Of a DNA stretch of 5,332 bases, positions 1-4,593 are shown piece by piece. The DNA lies in the NCBI GenBank assembly GCA_900544815.1, contig UQWT01000084.1, positions 1 through 5,332 of the forward strand, written 5' to 3'. The translations under genes and the position numbers were made by a program. Positions within the stretch are counted from its first letter, which is position 1; the number at the start of each line of letters is the position of its first letter. Below the pieces are notes generated by a model, which saw only the letters and a list, made by a program, of their open reading frames with translations, was not told where the DNA came from and searched no databases. Origin of the DNA: an uncultured Bacteroidales bacterium. GTDB taxonomy: Bacteria; Bacteroidota; Bacteroidia; Bacteroidales; UBA932.

Positions 1-3
1 TTT

Positions 4-10
4 AAGGAGG
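4..10 (+). promoter_or_regulatory. Ribosome binding site fixing a TTG start
   Basis: AAGGAGG lies 7 nt upstream of TTG at position 18. It is a full match to the anti-Shine-Dalgarno sequence, and the next in-frame ATG is about 80 codons further on. This is why the first gene is read from TTG. Confidence 0.85.
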
Positions 11-17
11 TGAAAAT

Positions 18-662
18 TTGAATTATACTAAATTGGTTAGAGAATATTGTAAGAACAATAGCGGTGCAATTTTTGATGTGTCAAAGATAAAAGATACGGA
101 ATTTGCAGAAGTTCCGTATAAAACTTTGTTAAAGATATTAAATAGGCTTGAGGAAGAAAGCTTGCTTTCGGCTGTTTCCAAAGGAATTTATTTTATAGGC
201 GAAAAGCCGGTGGACGAAGAGTTGATTTTCGACGAATACGTAGATGATAGAAAAGGAATGTTTGTCGGGTATCAATTGTTCAATGACGTGGGGATATCTG
301 ATTACGTTGACTGTAAAATAGAAATTTATACGAATAACATAAAGTCAAAGCAAAAGAGTGTAGGTCAATATTTTCTGAAGAAGGCCGATCTAGAGTTTGA
401 TGACGATACTATAGATTTAGTAGCACTATTAGAGATAATAGATACCGGGTATTCAATGGAAGGCTGTGATTTTATGGCTTACAAGAAAACGGTGGATATA
501 CTGTTACAATCATATTCTGATAGTGGTTTTGAGAAGATTATAAAAGCAATACGATATAAGTATTCTACTATAAAACAGTTGAGTGAACTGTTAAAGGCAA
601 ATAGCATAGACAATAACTGCATAGATACTTTTGAAAACACTTATAAAAACTCAATAAGGTAA
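18..662 (+). CDS. AbiEi/DUF6088-like winged-helix protein (antitoxin type), apparently without its toxin
   Basis: This 214-aa protein looks like the DUF6088/AbiEi antitoxin group. Residues 1-60 form a winged-helix-like N-terminus in which helices around 33-50 lead into SAVSKGIYFI, the strand-turn-strand wing typical of these proteins. Residues 80-106 (GMFVGYQLFNDVGISDYV and a following IEIYTN strand) match the family pattern in which a conserved G-Y-x-x-x-N-x-x-G helix is followed by a beta strand. In known AbiE systems the antitoxin represses its operon and neutralises the AbiEii nucleotidyltransferase toxin encoded directly downstream. Here a terminator follows at once and no nucleotidyltransferase gene is present, so the partner is upstream of the window, elsewhere, or lost. 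The gene is read from TTG behind a perfect Shine-Dalgarno sequence. The family assignment rests on remembered motif patterns; the toxin-antitoxin role is inference. Confidence 0.7.
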   Translation: MNYTKLVREYCKNNSGAIFDVSKIKDTEFAEVPYKTLLKILNRLEEESLLSAVSKGIYFIGEKPVDEELIFDEYVDDRKGMFVGYQLFNDVGISDYVDCKIEIYTNNIKSKQKSVGQYFLKKADLEFDDDTIDLVALLEIIDTGYSMEGCDFMAYKKTVDILLQSYSDSGFEKIIKAIRYKYSTIKQLSELLKANSIDNNCIDTFENTYKNSIR

Positions 663-680
663 CGTCTAAATGATAATGGG

Positions 681-713
681 GAAGTCTGAAACATCTGTTT
701 TGGACTTCTTTCT
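681..713 (+). terminator. Intrinsic terminator after the AbiEi-like gene
   Basis: Positions 681-692 (GAAGTCTGAAAC) pair with 697-708 (GTTTTGGACTTC). This gives a 12-bp stem with two G-U pairs and an ATCT loop, followed by TTTCT. It lies 19 nt after the stop codon and separates this gene from the TIR operon. Confidence 0.75.
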
Positions 714-731
714 ATGTGTTGTCAAAACGAC

Positions 732-760
732 TTGAAAAATATGACGAAATATGGTATAAT
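732..760 (+). promoter_or_regulatory. Sigma-A type promoter of the TIR operon
   Basis: The -35 box is TTGAAA (732-737) and the -10 box is TATAAT (755-760), separated by 17 bp. A TGG directly before the -10 makes it an extended -10. Transcription should start near 767, which gives a leader of about 185 nt before the first gene at 952. This is a near-consensus, probably strong promoter, placed 19 bp after the previous terminator. Confidence 0.8.
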
Positions 761-766
761 TGAAAT

Positions 767-951
767 ATAATATGATTGGTCTTAAAATGCAATCTGCTTT
801 GAGACTAAACAATGAGTGATAGTTTTGATAAGGAAATATTACGAAAAATGGAGGATGCCTAGACTTGTTTCCGCTCTTGTGTTTTTCTGCAATATTACTT
901 AGTTGAATTAACTATTATTTTGAACATAAATATAAGTTTTAGGAGAAATCA
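767..951 (+). ncRNA. Structured 5' leader RNA of the TIR operon (candidate regulatory or functional RNA)
   Basis: The predicted transcript carries two successive hairpins before the first gene. Hairpin 1 (776-808) has an 11-bp stem, TTGGTCTTAAA against TTTGAGACTAA with two G-U pairs. A 2-nt bulge follows, then a GCA/TGC helix closing an ATC loop. Hairpin 2 (829-901) is long and AU-rich. Its segments are TAAG/CTTA, AATATT/AATATT and GAAAAA/TTTTTC, separated by small internal loops (GA/A and AC/TGC), with an apical region at 849-881. A 16-codon reading frame (812-862) overlaps it. No riboswitch class I know matches. It may be an attenuator, an mRNA stability element or an RNA partner of the system. 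The structures were read by eye, with no energy calculation. Confidence 0.4.
812..862 (+). CDS. Possible 16-codon leader peptide (uORF)
   Basis: ATG at 812 opens a short frame reading MSDSFDKEILRKMEDA and stopping at TAG 860-862. It lies between the promoter and the first gene and runs into the 5' arm of the long leader hairpin, so its translation could change leader folding. The composition (charged, amphipathic) looks like ordinary protein rather than random AT-rich sequence. However, the upstream sequence GAGACTAAACA is a poor ribosome binding site. It could equally be chance or the stub of a decayed gene. Confidence 0.2.
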   Translation: MSDSFDKEILRKMEDA

Positions 952-1380
952 ATGGAATTCAATGAAAAACATTTAGAATTTTTGCAAAGCAATATTTCAA
1001 GGATGAATCAGTGTTCTTTTCAGATGAAAGGCTGGGCTATCACAATAGTATCTGCGTTAATAGCTGTTTATGTTGCAACCATAAGCAATGGATGTGGCGG
1101 TAATAAATTATTTATTTTTGTTGCCATAGCCCCTACTGTTTTATTTTGGGTTTTAGATTCATTTTACCTATCTAAGGAAAGAAAATTCATAGGCATTTAT
1201 AATGATGTTATTCATAAAGAACAATGCAATGATGAGCTAAAAGTAAAAGATTATGAAATTCCTCTCAATAAATATAGAGGTTGGCGGTATTCTGTGTGCA
1301 ATGCATTCATATCTCCTTCCGAAAGTATTTTATATGGTTTGATGGTGATTGGACTTATTTTATTGGGGGTTTTAATCTAA
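952..1380 (+). CDS. Small three-helix membrane protein, candidate effector of the TIR module
   Basis: This 142-aa protein has three hydrophobic segments, at about 28-45, 53-73 and 124-142, the last ending at the C-terminus. The N-terminus (residues 1-27) and the 50-residue stretch 74-123 are rich in Lys/Arg and so are probably cytoplasmic. Motifs are F-Q-M-K-G-W-A-I-T just before helix 1 and F-W-V-L-D-x-F-Y-L-x-x-E-R-K-F at the end of helix 2. I recall this pattern from small uncharacterised membrane proteins, some beside TIR-fold genes, but cannot verify it. No macro, SLOG, SIR2 or other ligand-binding domain is visible, unlike known Thoeris ThsA proteins. AGGAG at 941-945 lies 6 nt before the ATG. 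The next gene starts 1 nt after its stop. A membrane-disrupting effector role is inference from the context. Confidence 0.65.
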   Translation: MEFNEKHLEFLQSNISRMNQCSFQMKGWAITIVSALIAVYVATISNGCGGNKLFIFVAIAPTVLFWVLDSFYLSKERKFIGIYNDVIHKEQCNDELKVKDYEIPLNKYRGWRYSVCNAFISPSESILYGLMVIGLILLGVLI

Positions 1381-1381
1381 G

Positions 1382-1894
1382 ATGAAAGTGTTTATAAGTT
1401 ACCACAGAGCCGATAGTGCTTATAGAAAGAAAGCCATAAATATATTAAAAAGTCACGGAATAGATTATTATGTTGTTCCCGAAAATAAAAATTTTAATGG
1501 CAAATCTGCGGAAAGTATAAAAACTTATTTGTGCGAAAAATTAAAGCAATGTGATGTACTATTGTGTTTGGTTGGTCAAGAAACTTATAGACGTCCCCAC
1601 GTGGATCACGAGATACATACCGCCCTTAAAGGAAATGTAGGCGAGAGATTGGGCATTGTTGGTGTTCATTTACCAAAACGAGAAGACAATTTACAAGCCC
1701 TTGATTTGAATACATTTCCTACGAAACTATGGGATAATAAAGAATATGTAGTATGGACTGAATGGGGAGATTTAAATAATGATATAATCTATTTGGTGCA
1801 AAAAGCCTATGAGCGGTCAATGGACGCTAAATATCAAACCACACATCGCAATTCTTGTATGCCTCTTAGGCAATCGCTTTATTACGATAATTAA
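1382..1894 (+). CDS. Short TIR-fold protein of the DUF1863/ThsB-like type
   Basis: This 170-aa, single-domain protein belongs to the TIR-like (DUF1863, MTH538/flavodoxin-like fold) group that includes Thoeris ThsB. Strand A with the first loop is VFISYHRADS (residues 3-11). VVPENKNFNG (31-40) is the following loop, CDVLLCLVG (57-65) is a central strand, and RRPHVDHEI (70-78) supplies the conserved glutamate E77 where TIR enzymes carry their catalytic Glu. GIVGVHLP (91-98) is a later strand. The usual aromatic residue of the S-x-W motif is histidine here. In Thoeris, ThsB detects phage and converts NAD+ into a cyclic ADP-ribose-type signal; that activity here is inferred. The start is 1 nt after the previous stop, with GGGGG (1365-1369) about 12 nt upstream, so translational coupling is likely. 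The last 25 residues look like a poorly structured tail. Confidence 0.8.
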   Translation: MKVFISYHRADSAYRKKAINILKSHGIDYYVVPENKNFNGKSAESIKTYLCEKLKQCDVLLCLVGQETYRRPHVDHEIHTALKGNVGERLGIVGVHLPKREDNLQALDLNTFPTKLWDNKEYVVWTEWGDLNNDIIYLVQKAYERSMDAKYQTTHRNSCMPLRQSLYYDN

Positions 1895-1905
1895 GGAGAA
1901 AGTTT

Positions 1906-2709
1906 ATGTATTCTAAGTTTAATTGTGATATTTCAAATTATTTTTATAACGAATATATAAATCAATATCATGAAACAGGAAGAAAAATATACGAGAATTT
2001 TCAACAGCAGTGTGAATGTTCGTTAAGGCCCTTTTTATTAGATAACGGGCATATAGATGGAACAGCAGTGAAAGAAACATGGTTTTCTATTGCAAAGGCG
2101 GATGTTTTTATTTCACATTCACATAAAGATATTGAAAAAGTAAAAGCCTTCGCTGGTTGGTTAAAAGAAAAATTTGGTCTTATAGCGTTTATAGATTCTT
2201 GTGTTTGGGGCTATTGCGATGATTTATTGAAACTAATTGATGATAGATTTTGTAAGCATCAAGATGGAAAGACATATGACTATAAATTAAGGAATTATAC
2301 GACAAGTCATGTGCACACGATGCTTTCAGCAGCTCTATTAGATATGATTGATAGAACTGAATGCTTAATTTTTTATAATACACCTCAATCAATTTGTTTA
2401 AAAGACGAGTTGAATAAGGTGGATAACGCGGAAAAAACATTGTCTCCTTGGATATATTGTGAACTATCCGCAACAAGAGTTTTGAGATGTCAAAAACCTG
2501 ATCGCTTAAAACGCCTGCGTGAAAGTTTTGAGCATCGTGATTCGTCTAAATTTAATGATAGTACATTACCGCACATTGAGTATGACGTTAGTGCAAGTAT
2601 CAAAAATATGATAAAACTGGATGATAATGTACTAATGAAATGGGAGGGTAATCATACTACCGTTGAACATCCGCTTGATACATTATATAAATTAGTTGGT
2701 CCAAAATAA
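1906..2709 (+). CDS. TIR-domain protein with canonical catalytic glutamate
   Basis: This 267-aa protein has a TIR domain at about residues 64-195. ADVFISHSHKD (65-75) is strand A with its loop, FIDSCVWGYCDDL (95-107) covers the next strand and BB-loop region, and ECLIFYNTPQS (152-162) is a later strand. SPWIYCEL (180-187) matches the S-x-W-x-x-x-E motif with E186 as predicted catalytic residue. Such TIR domains hydrolyse or cyclise NAD+. Residues 1-63 and 196-267 match nothing I recognise and may carry the sensing or assembly function. AAGGAG at 1893-1898 overlaps the stop of the upstream gene, 7 nt before this ATG, so the three genes form one operon. It is clearly a different TIR lineage from its 170-aa neighbour, so this is not a simple duplication. 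Which of the two makes a signal, and which senses or executes, cannot be told from sequence. Confidence 0.8.
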   Translation: MYSKFNCDISNYFYNEYINQYHETGRKIYENFQQQCECSLRPFLLDNGHIDGTAVKETWFSIAKADVFISHSHKDIEKVKAFAGWLKEKFGLIAFIDSCVWGYCDDLLKLIDDRFCKHQDGKTYDYKLRNYTTSHVHTMLSAALLDMIDRTECLIFYNTPQSICLKDELNKVDNAEKTLSPWIYCELSATRVLRCQKPDRLKRLRESFEHRDSSKFNDSTLPHIEYDVSASIKNMIKLDDNVLMKWEGNHTTVEHPLDTLYKLVGPK

Positions 2710-2844
2710 TTTTTATTATACATAAAAAATGAGCACGATAAATTTGATAAAATAGTCAATAAATGACAGGCGGCATTCAAAAATGAAGGGCTATAAATGG
2801 GAATAGTAGTGTAGCTATTTCGTATGTGATAGCCAAACAAGAAT

Positions 2845-2876
2845 AAAACGAACCGAAACTATTCGGTTCGTTTTTT
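2845..2876 (+). terminator. Strong intrinsic terminator of the TIR operon
   Basis: AACGAACCGAA pairs with TTCGGTTCGTT around an ACTA loop, with further A-T pairs giving up to 13 bp (2845-2857 against 2862-2874). The T-run is 2871-2876. The A-run at 2845-2848 would also let it work, more weakly, on the minus strand. It lies about 135 nt after the last stop. A GGCTAT/ATAGCC pair (2789-2794 with 2829-2834) sits just before it. Confidence 0.9.
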
Positions 2877-2891
2877 CATATCTTTGGTTTG

Positions 2892-3030
2892 CAACAGGAC
2901 TTGTGACAATGCAAGGCATTGTCTGCACACTCCGTGTGCCCCTGCACTCTGTACGGCTGGCGCAACGCTTTGCAAGTAAACTTGCTCGCTTATGCTATTA
3001 CGCTCGGTTTACTCGCTACAAGTCCTGTTG
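2892..3030. repeat. 139-bp element bounded by 13-bp perfect inverted repeats, with nested hairpins
   Basis: CAACAGGACTTGT (2892-2904) is the exact reverse complement of ACAAGTCCTGTTG (3018-3030). Directly inside the left arm come GACAATGC-AAG-GCATTGTC (2905-2923), a perfect 8-bp stem, and GCACAC-TCC-GTGTGC (2925-2939), a perfect 6-bp stem. In the right half AGTAAAC (2975-2981) pairs with GTTTACT (3007-3013), overlapping an alternative hairpin GCAAG-TAAA-CTTGC (2972-2985). The whole folds as a multi-branched structure closed by the terminal repeats. It could be a MITE-like or REP-like element or a structured RNA. No clear target-site duplication is visible. I have an unverified impression that similar sequence recurs in intergenic regions of related Clostridia. 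Confidence 0.6.
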
Positions 3031-3045
3031 TCCGCACCAAGTGTT

Positions 3046-3082
3046 ATGTTCTATAAGTCTTTTCTTATAGAACATCATTTTT
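3046..3082 (+). other. Perfect 12-bp hairpin followed by a short T-run
   Basis: ATGTTCTATAAG (3046-3057) pairs perfectly with CTTATAGAACAT (3064-3075) around a TCTTTT loop. CATTTTT follows. The stem is AU-rich, so as a terminator it would be weak. It lies 15 bp after the inverted-repeat element and may belong to it. Confidence 0.55.
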
Positions 3083-3135
3083 GCATTTTCAGGGGCATTT
3101 TCGCCCATTTTTGAGCAATTTCATAGCAAATTGTC

Positions 3136-3174
3136 AGACCGAGTAACGGAGAACCCGTTGCCCGGTCTTTTTTT
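3136..3174 (+). terminator. Intrinsic terminator with no gene in front of it
   Basis: AGACCG (3136-3141) pairs with CGGTCT (3163-3168). Inside it AACGG (3145-3149) pairs with CCGTT (3155-3159) around AGAAC, with AGT/GCC forming a symmetrical internal loop. TTTTTTT (3168-3174) follows. The nearest upstream gene ends over 400 bp away and has its own terminator. This one therefore either ends an unrecognised RNA made from the palindromic region or acts as a barrier before the WYL operon. Confidence 0.75.
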
Positions 3175-3234
3175 AAGCCCAAAAAAAAGTGTGATTTCTC
3201 ACTTGATATCAGTTAAACGATAAGCACCGTCCGG

Positions 3235-3245
3235 CAGGACTTGAA
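3235..3245 (-). other. tRNA T-arm-like motif (possible tRNA remnant or attachment-site trace)
   Basis: Read on the minus strand the motif is GGTTCAAGTCC, a full match to the T-loop/B-box consensus of tRNA genes. The flanks fail to make a complete five-pair T-stem, and no anticodon arm, acceptor stem or D-arm can be assembled around it. It is thus at best a degenerate 3' tRNA fragment, of the kind left by integrative elements, or chance. Confidence 0.2.
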
Positions 3246-3318
3246 CCTCGAACCAAGGAAACAAAAACCGTGAGAAACGCTCAAAAATATGGTGTCGCTT
3301 AACTTGTACACCTTACTC

Positions 3319-3348
3319 TTTACATTCCGTATAGATTTATGCTATAAT
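3319..3348 (+). promoter_or_regulatory. Promoter of the WYL operon
   Basis: TTTACA (3319-3324) and TATAAT (3343-3348) are 18 bp apart, with TGC before the -10 (extended -10). The predicted start, near 3355, lies on the palindrome GTTAAC (3352-3357). That is a plausible operator position for autoregulation, but it is not demonstrated. Confidence 0.8.
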
Positions 3349-3386
3349 ATGGTTAACTAAAACGGGAGAGGTATAGGAGTCGGTCG

Positions 3387-4397
3387 ATGAAGCAAGAGAA
3401 AGCGTACAAAATAAAACTCATAAAAATCCTTGAGATACTGCGCCAAGATTCGGACGAAGACCATTATATAGAGTCCACGGAAATACTGTCCAAACTTGCT
3501 GCTATGGGCATAGAGTGCGACAGGCGAACGCTGTACGGAGATATTGACGTTCTCAATGATTTTGGGTACGAAGTATTGTGCGAGAAGAACCTCGGCAAGC
3601 CGAATAAGTATTGCGTGGTGGACCGCAGCTTTGACGTCCCGGAACTTCGCATTCTTATGGATGCGGTGCAGGCATCGAGTTTTATTACACCGAGCAAAAC
3701 CGAAGTCCTATTAGATAAAATAGCCGACCTTGGCGGTAGCCACCGTGCGGAACTCTTGCGGAGCAATATCGTAAAATTCAATACTACAAAGAGCGCAAAC
3801 GAAAGCATCTTCTATTCGATAAGCGAAATCAACTTGGCGATAGAGAATAACAAGAAAGTGTCGTTTGAATACTTCGACTTCAACTCAAAGCACGAGCGGG
3901 TTTACAGACGAAACGGGAAACGGTATTTTGTCAATCCGCTTGCCACAATTTATGACGATGACAACTACTACCTGATATGCTACTACGGAAGATTTGAGGG
4001 CGTGGTGCATTATCGCATAGATCGAATGGACCGTGTCGAAATGGTCGTTAATCAACCTATAGACGTATATAAAGGAGAGCCGATCGATTTGAAAAGGCAC
4101 AAAAAGACCTTGTTCGGAATGTTCCAAGGCGAAGAGCAGTTGGTAGAGTTCCAAGCCGACGCGAGTATTTTAGATCCGATATTTGATATCTTTGGAGATA
4201 AGGTGGAGATCACCCCGGACGAGAACGGCAAACTGCGTTTCAAAGCGGCGGTGCAGTTGAGTCCGACATTCTTTGGGTGGTGCTTGTCGTTCGGAGACAA
4301 ATTGCAAGTCATAGGTCCGGATGAAGTGGTAGCAAATGTTACTGATTATATTCAATCATTGATGGACGGGTATAGAAAAGATAGGAGGAATAATTAA
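3387..4397 (+). CDS. WYL-domain transcriptional regulator (HTH-WYL-WCX)
   Basis: This 336-aa protein has the full architecture of the WYL regulator family. An N-terminal HTH_11-type helix-turn-helix lies at about residues 10-62, with recognition-helix region CDRRTLYGDIDVLNDFGY. A linker follows, then a WYL domain at about 142-222 in which the name motif reads Y-Y-L (194-196) within DNYYLICYY, followed by HYRIDRM carrying the conserved Arg and Asp. A C-terminal WCX extension lies at about 250-325. WYL domains bind ligands, in several cases nucleic acid or nucleotides, and regulate DNA-damage or phage-defence genes. AGGAG (3375-3379) sits 7 nt before the ATG. It is the first gene of its operon, with its own promoter. 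Its 3' end contains the AGGAGG ribosome binding site of the next gene. GC content is visibly higher than in the TIR operon. It may regulate its own operon; that is inference. Confidence 0.9.
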   Translation: MKQEKAYKIKLIKILEILRQDSDEDHYIESTEILSKLAAMGIECDRRTLYGDIDVLNDFGYEVLCEKNLGKPNKYCVVDRSFDVPELRILMDAVQASSFITPSKTEVLLDKIADLGGSHRAELLRSNIVKFNTTKSANESIFYSISEINLAIENNKKVSFEYFDFNSKHERVYRRNGKRYFVNPLATIYDDDNYYLICYYGRFEGVVHYRIDRMDRVEMVVNQPIDVYKGEPIDLKRHKKTLFGMFQGEEQLVEFQADASILDPIFDIFGDKVEITPDENGKLRFKAAVQLSPTFFGWCLSFGDKLQVIGPDEVVANVTDYIQSLMDGYRKDRRNN

Positions 4398-4398
4398 T

Positions 4399-4590
4399 AT
4401 GAGAGATAGAGAACCTTCGTTGTGGGATGTGTTGTTTGGAAAACCAAAGAAAAAGGTCAAAGAAAAGAAATCAAACATCTTTGATGACGATTGGGATGAA
4501 AGATGTTCGGAATGCGATGAGTATTACGAAGATTGCGAATGTGAAGATTGCCCTGACAATGACTGCAGAAACGAGGGAGGTGGCAGATAA
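4399..4590 (+). CDS. Small cysteine-rich acidic protein, possible metal binder
   Basis: This 63-aa protein of unknown function starts with a short hydrophobic patch (PSLWDVLFG, 6-14). A very basic stretch of lysines (16-24) follows, then an acidic, cysteine-rich C-terminal half. The six cysteines are C36, C39, C46, C48, C51 and C56, spaced C-x2-C-x6-C-x-C-x2-C-x4-C, which suggests a small zinc or Fe-S binding knot. AGGAGG (4383-4388), lying within the last codons of the WYL gene, is 10 nt before the ATG. The gene begins 1 nt after the WYL stop, so it is certainly cotranscribed and probably translationally coupled. It is too short and biased for a confident family call. The lysine-then-acid layout suggests a partner-binding or nucleic-acid-binding adaptor, but that is speculation. 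Confidence 0.75.
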   Translation: MRDREPSLWDVLFGKPKKKVKEKKSNIFDDDWDERCSECDEYYEDCECEDCPDNDCRNEGGGR

Positions 4591-4593
4591 AAG

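Larger units (their letters stand above)
2710..3386. other. 677-bp intergenic region without a credible gene, rich in palindromes
   Basis: No frame here has a start with a ribosome binding site and a protein-like composition. In order it holds the operon terminator (2845-2876), a 139-bp inverted-repeat element (2892-3030) and a perfect 12-bp hairpin (3046-3075). After these come a GGGC/GCCC mini-hairpin (3093-3106), a CAATTT/AAATTG pair (3116-3133), a terminator (3136-3174) and an A8 run (3181-3188). A tRNA T-arm-like motif on the minus strand (3235-3245) follows, then the WYL promoter (3319-3348). The region coincides with the change from AT-rich to more balanced composition. Confidence 0.7.

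Noticed and set aside
903..936. Second promoter close to the membrane-protein gene (TTGAAT with an A/T-rich -10)
   Set aside because: The best -10 candidates at the right spacing match poorly, and AT-rich sequence yields such hits by chance; the promoter at 732-760 is far better.
767..951. Retron-type RNA before the operon
   Set aside because: No reverse transcriptase gene is present in the window, and the hairpin layout does not match a retron msr-msd.
2189..2476. 95-codon minus-strand open frame inside the TIR gene
   Set aside because: It is antisense to a strongly supported gene, has no ribosome binding site or promoter, and its composition is that of a shadow frame.
2652..2840. 62-codon minus-strand open frame over the end of the TIR gene and the terminator approach
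   Set aside because: It mostly overlaps a real gene, has no ribosome binding site and no protein-like pattern.
2892..3030. CRISPR array
   Set aside because: There is no direct repeat of regular spacing; the symmetry is inverted and nested.
2955..3070. Open plus-strand frame through the inverted-repeat element
   Set aside because: It has no start with a ribosome binding site, and the sequence is dominated by palindromes; such frames arise from the repeat itself.
3200..3310. Complete tRNA gene on the minus strand
   Set aside because: Only the T-loop consensus fits; acceptor stem, D-arm and anticodon arm cannot be formed.
3464..4355. Several minus-strand open frames within the WYL gene
   Set aside because: All are shadows of the WYL coding sequence; the plus-strand protein shows full domain architecture.
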